A DNA stretch of 64,000 bases from Salsipaludibacter sp963735045 (GTDB taxonomy: Bacteria; Actinomycetota; Nitriliruptoria; Nitriliruptorales; Nitriliruptoraceae), in assembly GCA_963735045.1 (NCBI GenBank), contig CAVTIZ010000001.1:62001-126000 (forward strand), written 5' to 3'. Shown piece after piece: positions 24,415-34,724 of the stretch. The position numbers and the translations under genes are program-made. Below the pieces are notes generated by a model. The model saw only the letters and a program-made list of their open reading frames with translations. It was not told the origin of the DNA and ran no database searches. The number at the start of each line of letters is the position of its first letter. Positions within the stretch are counted from its first letter, which is position 1.

Positions 24415-26640
24415 GTGTCCGAGCCCGATCCTGCCGCCATGTCCGACCACCCCGACCCCGTCGGCCCCACGCCGTCGGTGCCCGAGGCCCCCACCACCTC
24501 CCCCGGAACGGTCCCACGGCGGGCCACGCTGGGCGTGGAGGAGGAGTTCCACATCATCGACCCGGCCACCGGCATGCTCGTGCCGCAGGCCGGTCGCCTG
24601 CTCGCGCGACTCGACGACACCTTCACCAGCGAGTTGCACCAGTCCAGCATCGAGTCCCGCACGCAGGTGTGCACCTCGCTGGACCAGTTGCGCGACGAGC
24701 TGGTGCGGACACGGGGGGAACTGACGGCCGCGGCGGACGCCGAGGGACTGGCGATCGTGGCCGCCGGGACCGTCCCCCTGATCGATCCGACGGTCCAGGA
24801 GATCACCGACACGCGTCGGTTCCGGGGGATGCTGGACGACTACCAGCACCTGGTGCGCGAACAGGTCATCTGCTCGTGCCAGGTCCACGTCGGGGTCGAC
24901 GACATGGACCAGGCGGTCGCGATCATGAACCGGGTGCGGCCGTGGCTCGGCGTCCTGTTGGCGCTGTCGGCGTCCTCCCCGTACTGGGAGGGCAGGGACA
25001 CCGGCTACGTGTCCTATCGCACCCAGGTGTGGCGACGCTGGCCCACCGCCGGGGTGCCCGGCCGGTACGAGGACTGGCAGGAGTACCAACGTGTCGGTGA
25101 CCTGCTCGAGCGGGGCGGGAGCGTCGACCAGGGAATGTTCTACTGGGACGTCCGCCCGGCGCCCGCGACCGGCACGATCGAGTTCCGCATCGCCGACGCC
25201 TGCACCACCATCGACGACGTGCTGATCCAGGCCGCGCTGTGTCGCGCGCTGGTCCGCATGGAGCGGGTGTCGATGCGCGAGGGCCTCCCCGAGGCACAGG
25301 TCCGCGACGAGATCCTCAAGCTCGCGACCTGGCGGGCGGCGCGCTTCGGGCTTGCGGGTGCCCTCATGGACCCGGCAGCGACCGGTGCGGTCACCACCGA
25401 CCGGGCCGTGCGCAAGCTGATGGACCACGTGCGGCCTGCCATGGAGGACGCCGGCGACTGGCCAACGGTGCTGCCGATGGTCGAGCAGGTGTTGCAACGG
25501 GGCAGCTCGGCACAGCGCCAGCGGGCGCTGGTGCGCGACGGCGGTGACCTGCGCGACGTCGTGGCGGCGCTGGCCGCCGCGACCCGACCCGAGCCGGGGA
25601 CGGGCTACGGCGTCACCCTGCCGCACGCCGACGCGAAGCTCGACCCGACGGTCGACGCGCCCGACGAGGGCCTCGCCGACCCCACGACCGACGCCGACAC
25701 GTCGTCGAACGCCGACCCCGCGACCGAGGCCGACGACGATGACCCACCGCCGACCGTCGATGACGTCTACGTCCAGATCATCATCGACGAGGCGGTCCGG
25801 CGGGGAGTGCGGGTCGAGGTGCTCGACGCCGGCCACGGCGAACTCCTGCTGGTGGCCCCCGACGGACGCCGGACCACCGTGCGGGCCTCCCTGAGCGAGC
25901 AGACCTCGGCGGTCGCGGCGTGGCGGTGCCAGGACAAGGACGCCACCCGTCGAGTGCTGACGGCCGCCGGGATCCGGGTCCCGCGTGGTCGCCTGGCCAC
26001 GTTCGACGACGGTGACGAGGAGTTCCTCGCCGACGTCGGACAGCTCGTGGTCAAGCCCGTCGAGGGCCAGACCGGCGACGGCGTCACGGTCGGCGTGCGC
26101 GACGCCGAGCACCTGGCCACCGCGATCGCGCAGGCGCGGGAGCACGGACCCGACATCCTCCTGGAGGAACGCGTGGTGGGCGACGACCTCCGGGTGATGG
26201 TGATCGGCGGCGAGGTGGTCGCAGCGGCCGTGCGGACCCCGGCGACCGTGACCGGGGACGGCGACCACACCATCGGCGAGCTCGTCGCGGACGGCGACCT
26301 CCCGGTGGAACCGGACGAGGCCACCGCCGCCGTCGCCGACCAGCAGCTCGACATGGACGACGTTCCGGGTCCCGACGACGGCGTGGCATTGTCCACGGTC
26401 GCCAACGTCCACCGCGGGGGGTCCATCGACGACGTGACCGACCGCCTGTCGGACGAGCTGCGTGCCGTCTGTGTCGAGGCGGCCGACGCCATCGGGATCC
26501 CCGTGGCGGGCGTGGACCTGATGGTCCCGGACGTCACGGGCACCGAGTACGCGGTGATCGAGGTCAACGAGCGGCCGGGGCTGGCCAACCACGAGCCCCA
26601 CCCGGTCGTGCAGCGCTGGTTCGACGTCGTGCTGCCCTGA
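24415..26640 (+). CDS. Fusion of YbdK-type carboxylate-amine ligase and ATP-grasp ligase
   Basis: The protein has 741 residues. The GTG start is chosen from a GGAG site 5 bp upstream; a nearer GTG overlaps that site. Residues about 35-405 are a GCS2/YbdK glutamate-cysteine-ligase-like domain: LGVEEEFHIIDP, ICSCQVHVGVDD, SASSPYWEGRDTGYVSYR, TIEFRIADA. An acidic linker (about 408-445) leads to an ATP-grasp domain with LVVKPVEGQTGDGVTVGV, GDGDHTIGELVADGDLPVEP and AVIEVNERPGL; the GDGDHTI segment is typical of cyanophycin synthetase. The layout recalls bifunctional GshF but with different parents. It probably makes a gamma-glutamyl di- or tripeptide; the substrates are unknown. Confidence 0.85.
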   Translation: MSEPDPAAMSDHPDPVGPTPSVPEAPTTSPGTVPRRATLGVEEEFHIIDPATGMLVPQAGRLLARLDDTFTSELHQSSIESRTQVCTSLDQLRDELVRTRGELTAAADAEGLAIVAAGTVPLIDPTVQEITDTRRFRGMLDDYQHLVREQVICSCQVHVGVDDMDQAVAIMNRVRPWLGVLLALSASSPYWEGRDTGYVSYRTQVWRRWPTAGVPGRYEDWQEYQRVGDLLERGGSVDQGMFYWDVRPAPATGTIEFRIADACTTIDDVLIQAALCRALVRMERVSMREGLPEAQVRDEILKLATWRAARFGLAGALMDPAATGAVTTDRAVRKLMDHVRPAMEDAGDWPTVLPMVEQVLQRGSSAQRQRALVRDGGDLRDVVAALAAATRPEPGTGYGVTLPHADAKLDPTVDAPDEGLADPTTDADTSSNADPATEADDDDPPPTVDDVYVQIIIDEAVRRGVRVEVLDAGHGELLLVAPDGRRTTVRASLSEQTSAVAAWRCQDKDATRRVLTAAGIRVPRGRLATFDDGDEEFLADVGQLVVKPVEGQTGDGVTVGVRDAEHLATAIAQAREHGPDILLEERVVGDDLRVMVIGGEVVAAAVRTPATVTGDGDHTIGELVADGDLPVEPDEATAAVADQQLDMDDVPGPDDGVALSTVANVHRGGSIDDVTDRLSDELRAVCVEAADAIGIPVAGVDLMVPDVTGTEYAVIEVNERPGLANHEPHPVVQRWFDVVLP

Positions 26641-26665
26641 CCGGCGCGGCACCGGTGCCCACCGG

Positions 26666-27718
26666 TCACTCGATCGGGCGCTGGTGCGGCAGGCCCGGCT
26701 CGTCGTGGTCCTCGATCCAGGTGTCGATGCGCTCCCACCAGGCGTAGAGCCAGTCGGTCCGCTCGGCCGCGTCCTCGGGGACCTCCTCGCGCGGGACGTG
26801 CCACATCGCCATCCGGATCGAGTGCTCCAGTGGCAGTTCGGTCAGGACCTCCATGACCGACGACAGTCGCTCCAGCCCGGTGTGGGCGACCACGACGATG
26901 TCGGCGTCGGGGTTGTCGTCGAGCGCGCGGAGCACACCGCCCGGGCGAGGTGGCAGCACCCGCTCCAGGTCCCGGGCTCGCGGGATGAATTCGTCCAGGC
27001 CGCGGTCGGACAGTCGCTGGATCGCCCGGGCGCGACGTCCGGGGGTGAAGTTGCCACCCTCCGGGAAGATCACGAGCGCACCGTCGTCACCGAGTCCCGC
27101 CGCCAGCCAGCCGATCTGGTCCACCACCCCGGCGCCGGCCGGGGGGTTGGGCGAGATGAAGGCGTTGGGGAACCGGTTGAGGGCGATGTCGATGCTCGGC
27201 AGCCATTGCAGGGTGTCCTTGAGCACCACGGCCGGCACGCGGTCGAACACGTTGGCCAGCAGGTGGACCAGGAGGAAGGAGTCGCCCGCCCCGGCGTGCC
27301 GGCTGAGCACCAGCATCGGTCGCGACGGGATCCGGGGTTCGACCACCAGTGCGCCGGGCGCCGACTCGGTCACGATGCGCACGCCCAGGGTCCGCTGGGC
27401 GGTGCCGACCAGTCCCCACAGGTACCAGCCGATCAGGCGGACGTGCTGGTCCCGGAACCACGGCGCGTCCAGGCGCCAGCCGAAGCCACTGACGATCCAC
27501 AGGCCGAACAGGGCGACGACGGCCAGGGTCTCGCGGAACTGGAACACGACCAGCAGCCACAGCAGGCGCAGGACCTTGAGTCGGCCCGGCAGGAATCGCG
27601 TGGCGAAGGCCGCGATCGGGATCGCCAGCGGCGTGGTCACCACCAGCAGGACGCTCAGCAGGGGGATGATCGGTGCCAGCACCAGTCGGCGGACCCAACG
27701 CGGTGGCAGCCACGTCAT
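26666..27718 (-). CDS. PlsC-like 1-acyl-glycerol-3-phosphate acyltransferase family protein
   Basis: The protein has 350 residues with a strong GAGGAGG ribosome site. Two hydrophobic N-terminal segments (about residues 10-40 and 45-75) anchor it to the membrane. The acyltransferase H(x4)D motif is in SRHAGAGDSFLLV, and the glycerolipid-binding motif is FPEGGNFTPGRRARAI. It transfers acyl groups to lysolipid or another acceptor. It lies 10 bp after the patatin gene, implying joint lipid remodelling: deacylation by patatin, reacylation here (inference). Confidence 0.9.
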   Translation of the reverse strand: MTWLPPRWVRRLVLAPIIPLLSVLLVVTTPLAIPIAAFATRFLPGRLKVLRLLWLLVVFQFRETLAVVALFGLWIVSGFGWRLDAPWFRDQHVRLIGWYLWGLVGTAQRTLGVRIVTESAPGALVVEPRIPSRPMLVLSRHAGAGDSFLLVHLLANVFDRVPAVVLKDTLQWLPSIDIALNRFPNAFISPNPPAGAGVVDQIGWLAAGLGDDGALVIFPEGGNFTPGRRARAIQRLSDRGLDEFIPRARDLERVLPPRPGGVLRALDDNPDADIVVVAHTGLERLSSVMEVLTELPLEHSIRMAMWHVPREEVPEDAAERTDWLYAWWERIDTWIEDHDEPGLPHQRPIE

Positions 27719-27728
27719 CCCGACCTCC

Positions 27729-28721
27729 TCACGTCCCGGCCAGGTCGTTGGCGTCCAGGTAGGCCTCGGTCGCCTCGCGGGCGGCGGTGATGGTGCTGGC
27801 CAGTCCGGAGGCGTCACGATAGGCCAGGTTGGCACGCAGGCTGGTGGGGTCGGGCGCGTTGCCACCGGTCGGGAGCACGTGCACGTCCACCTCGGACGGG
27901 ACGTCCTCCATGAAGGTGGTGAAGCCGTGGCGCCGGGCGATCTCGAAGCTGACCTGGGCCACGCGCAGGGGGTTCGTGGGGACCGACAGGGGCCGCTCGA
28001 TCCGACCCACCTGCAGGACCATGACCGTCCGGGCCCCGTGCCGGACCGCGCGCGCGACCGGGATCGAATCGACCAGGCCGCCGTCGAGGTAGTGGCGCCC
28101 ACCGACCTCGACCGGCTCGAACATGCCCGGGACGGCCGAGGAGGCCAGCAACGCCGGCACCAGCGGCCCCCGGTCGAACCACCTGGCGGCGGCGGTCTCG
28201 ATGCACGCGGCGACGCAGGCGAACTCGACCGCCAGGTCCTCGATGCGGTGGTGGTCGTCGAACACGTGCTCGAACAGGTCGGCCAGCTGGGAGGTGCGGT
28301 GCAGCGCCACCCCGGTCGACACCATCGTGCGCAACCGGTCGAACACCCCGTCGCCCATCAGCCCGGAGTCGTCGACACTGGACCACAGCTCACGCAGCTG
28401 GCGGATGCCGTGCCAGTCGGGTGACGACGCGAAGATGGCGCCGTTGATCGCGCCGATGGACGTGCCGAGCACCAGGTCGGGCCGAATCCCGGCACCCACG
28501 AGGGCTTCGAGCATGCCGACCTCGGCGGCGCCCAGCACCCCGCCACCGCCCAGCACGAAGGCGATCGGCCGGGCGGCGGGGGCGACGACCGGGTCATCGG
28601 CGGTCGCCGAGCCGGCATCGGGCCCGTCGGCAGTCCCGCCGTCGGTCCCCGCGTCGGTCCCGGCGTCAGGCACGTCGCCAGCCGTCGCCGTCACGCACCC
28701 AACTGCCGCCCGAGCCGTCAT
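27729..28721 (-). CDS. Patatin-like phospholipase
   Basis: The protein has 330 residues. A low-complexity Asp/Gly/Thr/Ala N-terminus of about 50 residues precedes the catalytic domain: oxyanion loop FVLGGGGVLGAAEVGML, nucleophile Ser in LGTSIGAINGA, and the DGG catalytic Asp in YLDGGLVDSIP. It hydrolyses acyl esters of phospholipids or other lipids; no signal peptide is evident. The ATG at 28721 overlaps the preceding gene by 56 bp; a GTG at 28694 is an alternative start with less overlap. It is part of the ettA-to-plsC operon. Confidence 0.88.
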   Translation of the reverse strand: MTARAAVGCVTATAGDVPDAGTDAGTDGGTADGPDAGSATADDPVVAPAARPIAFVLGGGGVLGAAEVGMLEALVGAGIRPDLVLGTSIGAINGAIFASSPDWHGIRQLRELWSSVDDSGLMGDGVFDRLRTMVSTGVALHRTSQLADLFEHVFDDHHRIEDLAVEFACVAACIETAAARWFDRGPLVPALLASSAVPGMFEPVEVGGRHYLDGGLVDSIPVARAVRHGARTVMVLQVGRIERPLSVPTNPLRVAQVSFEIARRHGFTTFMEDVPSEVDVHVLPTGGNAPDPTSLRANLAYRDASGLASTITAAREATEAYLDANDLAGT

Positions 28722-29025
28722 GGGCGTCCAGCAGCGCTCGCAGTTCCGGATGTCGCTCGACCAGCCACGGCAGGTCCGGCAGGCGGATGCGTGACGGATC
28801 GTCGACGTCCTCGGCCGTCTCGTCGCCGGCCAGCAGCATCCACCCGGACAGCGTCATGTCGCCCCCGGCCACCACCTCCCCGGCGTCGCCGGGTTCGAAG
28901 GTCGCGACCCCGATGCCGGGATCGTCGTCGTCGAAGAGCCGTTCACTGGCGAAGGCGACCGGGGTCTGCAGTGGGCCTGGTCCGCTGCCCATGGTCGGTT
29001 CGGCGTCGTGGTCCGATGCGGTCAT
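28666..29025 (-). CDS. Small acidic protein of unknown function
   Basis: The 119 residues are not recognised. The start follows GAGGAGCGTGCC. The protein is rich in Asp/Glu and Gly, with no membrane segment, signal peptide or cysteine. The C-terminal half LPWLVERHPELRALLDAHDG looks like an amphipathic helix and is followed by SGGSWVRDGDGWRRA. It is only 10 bp after ettA and overlaps the patatin start, so it is probably translated as part of that operon. Confidence 0.7.
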   Translation of the reverse strand: MTASDHDAEPTMGSGPGPLQTPVAFASERLFDDDDPGIGVATFEPGDAGEVVAGGDMTLSGWMLLAGDETAEDVDDPSRIRLPDLPWLVERHPELRALLDAHDGSGGSWVRDGDGWRRA

Positions 29026-29035
29026 GGCACGCTCC

Positions 29036-30745
<1,710 letters not shown>

Positions 30746-31167
30746 GGCTGGGCAGTCCTTGCAGCAGGGAAGGGGACGGGCCGACACCCACGTCCGCGGA
30801 GTCGGGACGGCGCCAGGGAGCGGGTCCGGCGCGGTTCCGGTTCGGTTCGGGTGCGTGTCCGGCCGCGGCGCCGCTGGTGCGGCGTGACGCCGGTGCGTCT
30901 CGTCCCACGGTCGATCGTCCAGCCTACCGAGGCCGGTCGTGAGCACGGTTCGCCGACCGGCGCCACCATGTCGACCCGTTCGAAGGGACAGGGGGACCGG
31001 GCGAGTCGTCACCCCCGTCGCCAGTACCGTCACCACCGCGTCGACATCTCCACACCACCCACGCCAGCCACGCTCCCCGTCCCGTTCGGGCCGGTCGCGT
31101 TCTCGCGCGGTTGCCATGGGCCGCCGGCGTCCGCGCACCGACGATCGACCCGAAGGCACGTCGCCCG
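30746..31167. other. 422-bp divergent intergenic region, no gene recognised
   Basis: This region lies between divergent ettA and the VanY-type gene. Open frames here have no recognisable protein signal and are shadows. It should hold both promoters, but no convincing -10/-35 pair or operator was found. A short GGTTC-rich run occurs at about 30835-30850. Confidence 0.5.
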
Positions 31168-32927
31168 ATGACCCCGTCCCGCCTGCCGCTCGTTGCCGTC
31201 CTCGCCGTCGTCCTGCTCCTGCCGCTCCAGGTGGCCGCCCAGGCCGACCCCGGCGACCTCACCGACACCGAGCTCCAGCGCATCGAGGATGCGGGCCAGT
31301 TGACCGACGCCGAGCGCGCGCGGATCGAGTCCAGCGACCAGTTGACCGCGGAGGAACAGGCTCGAATCCAGGGCGCCCGCGACGCCGTCGCGCAGGTCCA
31401 GGGTCGCATCTCCGAGGTCGAGGGCAACATCGCCGGGACCGAGGACGAGCTCGACGACCTGCAGGTCGAGCTCACCGCCGCCAGCGAGGAGCTGTCCCGC
31501 GCACAGGCCGTGTCCGCCGAGGCGGAACAGGCTGCCGCCGCTGCCCAGGCCGATGTCGATCGCATCCTGGACGACCTCTCCCAGGCCCAGGACGCACGCG
31601 AGGACAACGCCGACGAGGTGCGCGCGATGGCGCGCAGCACCTTCATGTACGGCCCCGAGGCCTCGCACTCGATGCTGACCATCGTGGAGGGTCTCAACTC
31701 CTCCAGCCCGTCCGAGTTCGCCAAGAACACCGCGGCCCTCGACCGGGTCATGCGAGACCGTGCCGGTGTGCTCGAGGAGTCGGACCGCCTGGTGGCGACG
31801 ACCGACCTGCTCGGCCAGGAGGCCGACCTGCTCGAACAGGCCCGCCGCGACCGCTTCGACGAAGCCGACGCCGCTCGCGCGCGCGCCGCCGAGCTGCACG
31901 CCTCGGTGCTGACCCTGGTGGACGAGACCGACGCGGCCCTGCGTCGCCTCGAGGGGCTGCGCGTCGAACTCGCCGACGAGGAGTCCGCCGCCGAGCAGCA
32001 GGCGATCCAGGCCAGCATCGATGCCGAGGCCGCCGCCGAGGAGCGCGAGGCCGAGGCGCGCGCCGCCGCGGCTGCCGCCGCCGACGCCCGTGCGGCCGAC
32101 GCCCGCAGCGAGGCCGAGGCTGCCGCCGAGGCCCGTGCGCAGGCCGCCGCCGAGGAGGCCGCACGCGCCCGTGCCGCTGCCGAGGAGGCCGCACGCGCAC
32201 AGGCCGCCGCGGAGGAGGCCGCCCGCGACGCCGCCGCCGAGGAGGCCGCACGCGAGGCCGCCGAAGAGGCCGAAGCCGAAGCCGCCGCAGCCGAAGCCGC
32301 CGCGCGCGAGGCCGCCGAAGAGGCCGAGGAGGCCGAGGAGGAGGCCTCGTCGTCCAGCTCCCCGTCGTCGAGCTCCTCGTCGTCCAGCTCCCCGTCGTCC
32401 AGCTCCTCGTCGTCCAGCTCCTCGTCGTCCAGCTCCTCGTCGTCGAGTCCTCGTCGTCGAGTTCGTCGTCGTCGAGTTCCAGTTCGTCGAGTTCCTCGTC
32501 GTCGGTGTCCCGACGTTCCTCCGGGAGTGGGCTCGAGACCGTCGGTGGCATCACGGTGTCGTCATCCATCGCCGGACAACTCCAGTCGTTGCTGTCGGCC
32601 GCCCGCAGCGCCGGGATCAACCTCGGGGGCTCGGGCTACCGCTCCCCGGAGACCACGGTCGCGTTGCGCATCGCCAACGGCTGCCCGGACGTCTACGACT
32701 CCCCGCCGTCGTCGTGCCGCGTGCCGACCGCCCGGCCCGGGTCCTCGATGCACGAGAAGGGCCTGGCGATCGACTTCTCCTCCAACGGCCAGACGCTGTG
32801 CTACCCGCGCTCGGCCTCGTCGTGTGGCGGCAACCGTGCCTTCGACTGGCTCCGCGCCAATGCCTCGAAGTACGGCTTCCGGAACCTGCCGTCCGAAGCC
32901 TGGCACTGGTCGACGAACGGCAACTGA
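31168..32927 (+). pseudogene. Secreted coiled-coil VanY (M15B) DD-carboxypeptidase, frameshifted
   Basis: The N-terminal part reads from ATG 31168: signal peptide LPLVAVLAVVLLLPLQVAAQ, then about 350 residues of Ala/Glu/Arg-rich coiled coil, then a serine tract. The C-terminal VanY domain is in the next frame. It holds the zinc-site motif SMHEKGLAIDF and the EAWHW motif near the end, so the catalytic set is intact. Inserting one base near 32448, where GAGTCC stands in place of GAGTTCC, joins the frames into 586 residues. The enzyme would trim peptidoglycan stem peptides outside the cell. The shift may be a sequencing error in low-complexity DNA, true slippage or a null allele. Confidence 0.8.
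32347..32515 (+). repeat. Serine-codon tract (TCG/TCC/AGC) containing the frameshift
   Basis: About 55 nearly uninterrupted serine codons built from short CTCGTCGTCCAG-like units, with a few prolines in the first half. Such arrays are prone to slippage. It forms the linker between the coiled coil and the VanY domain. Confidence 0.8.
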
Positions 32928-32955
32928 CCTCGTCAGCGGGCCGGCGTCCGCGCGG

Positions 32956-34113
32956 TCACGGAGCGGCTCCGGCGCGTCCCTCGGTGCACATCAGCACCAC
33001 CACCGCGTCGTCGCCCAGGCCGAGGCGCTCGCGCCGGGCGCGGTGTCCCGGCCCACCCAGCAACCGCCGCACGGCGGCCAGGGAGGCCGCACCGGACGGC
33101 CCCGCGTCGACACCCAGGACCCGCAGGTCCGCCACCGCCGTGGTCGCCGCCTCGTCGGGGACCGCGACCGCGGCGTCCAGCCCGTGCTGCAGCACCGGCC
33201 AGGCCAGGCTCGACGGGGTGCCACAGTTGAGGCCGGCCATCACGGTGGCCCCGGTGTCGACCGTGCGTCGCCCGTCGGCCCGCAGGCTCGCCACCACGCA
33301 CGCCGCGGTGGCCGGTTCGGCGGCGACCACCCCGCGGTGCCGGCCATCGGGGCGGGCCGGACGCGACCGCACCCATGACACGACCGACTGCGCGAGGGAG
33401 CCGACCCCGGTGGGCACGACCGTGAGGTCGGCCGCGACCACCCCACGGGCCGTCAGCTGGTCGTCGACCTCGGCCGACAGGGTCGTGTAGCCCTCCACGA
33501 TCCAGCCCGGGACGGTCTCGTAGCCGGGCCAGGCCGTGTCCTGCACGAGCACCGCGTGCGGGTCCCCGTCGGCATCGGTCGCCGCGGCGGCCACCGCCTG
33601 GTCGTAGGTGCCGTCGACACGCACGACGTCGGCACCCTCGTCGGCGATGGCGGCCGCCGGACCGGCCGCCATCACCGCCGGCACGTGGATCCGGGCGGAC
33701 AGGCCGAGCCAGCGGGCCAGCCTGGCCAGGGCGCGTCCGTGGTTGCCGTCGGTCGCGGTGACGAGCACGAGGTCGGGACGAGCGCGCGCCGCCGTCCGGG
33801 CCGCCGCCCAGGTCACCGGGGAGGACGGGTCGTGCCCGGCCCGGTCCAGGACCACGCGGGCGACCGCCCAGGACACCCCCAGCACCTTGAAGGCTGGCAG
33901 TCCGAAGCGGGCCGACTCCTCCTTGACCAGGACCCGATCGACCCCCAGCTCGGCGGCGAGCTCGGGCAGGTCGTGCAGGGTCGTCGGGACGTGGCCGTCC
34001 ATCCCGGCATGGAACGTCGTCACCGACGGCGGCGTGGCACACGTCCACGACCCCACCGACGATCGGTTCCACGCGATCCCCTGCCCCGGATCCGGGGCGG
34101 CCCCCGCGCTCAC
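32956..34113 (-). CDS. PLP-dependent diaminopropionate ammonia-lyase-like enzyme
   Basis: The protein has 385 residues. The GTG start overlaps the preceding stop (GTGA). It is a fold-type II PLP enzyme: the Lys in FGLPAFKVLGVSWAV, phosphate loop ATDGNHGRALARLA, VQDTAWPGYETVPGWIVEGY and AGLNCGTPSSLAWPVL are hallmarks of diaminopropionate ammonia-lyase (2,3-diaminopropionate to pyruvate and ammonia). A related threonine/serine dehydratase activity cannot be excluded. It is unexpectedly the last gene of an NfeD/SPFH membrane operon. Confidence 0.87.
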   Translation of the reverse strand: MSAGAAPDPGQGIAWNRSSVGSWTCATPPSVTTFHAGMDGHVPTTLHDLPELAAELGVDRVLVKEESARFGLPAFKVLGVSWAVARVVLDRAGHDPSSPVTWAAARTAARARPDLVLVTATDGNHGRALARLARWLGLSARIHVPAVMAAGPAAAIADEGADVVRVDGTYDQAVAAAATDADGDPHAVLVQDTAWPGYETVPGWIVEGYTTLSAEVDDQLTARGVVAADLTVVPTGVGSLAQSVVSWVRSRPARPDGRHRGVVAAEPATAACVVASLRADGRRTVDTGATVMAGLNCGTPSSLAWPVLQHGLDAAVAVPDEAATTAVADLRVLGVDAGPSGAASLAAVRRLLGGPGHRARRERLGLGDDAVVVLMCTEGRAGAAP

Positions 34114-34724
34114 CGGGCGGCGACCGGGCCCGGCAGCGGCGACGTGTCGGCCGGCACCGTCCCGGCCGCGTCGCCCCCGCCGGTGGCCTGGTCGATGCGG
34201 TCACCCAGCCACTCCAGCAGGTTGACCTGCACCAGGCCCGACCCCACGGTCCACAGCAGCCACACCACGACCGCGGCCACCAGTGCGCGACGGGACCACG
34301 TGAGCAGGCGGCCGCCGTACTCACTGATCAGGGGCTCGAGTTGCGAGCGCACGTCCCCCGCGCGGTCGCCGAGCTCGCGGGTCGCGCGCTGGAGTTCGCC
34401 GCGCGTCGCCTGCCGGACCTCCTCGACCAGCGCGGAGGCGTCCCGGCGGGACAGCCCCGACGACGAGGCCCGGTCGGCCGCGTCCCGGATCCGCGGGGCG
34501 ACCCCGTGACCGCCGCGCGGGCCATCGCCGCCACTGTCGGACCGGGTCCGTCGCTCACCGGCGTTGCGAGCGGCCTCCTCGGCCCGGTCCAGGGCGAAGG
34601 ACGCATGGTCGGGCGGCGGGACACGCTGGTGGTCGCTCCAGTCCGTGCCGTCCCACCACCACAGGCGGGCACCACCAGTCGGGTCCGGGTACCAGCCTGC
34701 CGGCGGTGCGTCGGCGCGCCTCAC
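34110..34724 (-). CDS. DUF2510 membrane protein
   Basis: The protein has 204 residues. The GTG start overlaps the SPFH stop (GTGA). The N-terminal DUF2510 motif is PPAGWYPDPTGGARLWWWDG. A charged middle region contains a helical stretch (about 95-140), then one membrane segment ALVAAVVVWLLWTVGSGLV near residue 155. DUF2510 is a small actinobacterial surface or signalling module of unknown role. Gene order suggests it acts with the SPFH/NfeD pair. Confidence 0.85.
   Translation of the reverse strand: MRRADAPPAGWYPDPTGGARLWWWDGTDWSDHQRVPPPDHASFALDRAEEAARNAGERRTRSDSGGDGPRGGHGVAPRIRDAADRASSSGLSRRDASALVEEVRQATRGELQRATRELGDRAGDVRSQLEPLISEYGGRLLTWSRRALVAAVVVWLLWTVGSGLVQVNLLEWLGDRIDQATGGGDAAGTVPADTSPLPGPVAAR

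Noticed and set aside
20931..24812. A 1,293-codon open frame on the minus strand
   Set aside because: It is antisense to the epimerase and GH3 genes, which have clear family motifs; the minus frame has none.
24415..25640. EgtA (ergothioneine gamma-Glu-Cys ligase) as the simple call for the N-terminal ligase
   Set aside because: The QVHVGV and TGYVSYR motifs are those of the YbdK type, no egtB-E genes adjoin, and an ATP-grasp domain is fused.
30939..32560. The front part of the 662-codon plus-strand frame that ends in the VanY domain
   Set aside because: Its first 480 or so codons are Arg/Pro-rich shadow sequence out of frame with the coiled coil. Only the serine tract and VanY part are real, so it is treated as half of a frameshifted gene.
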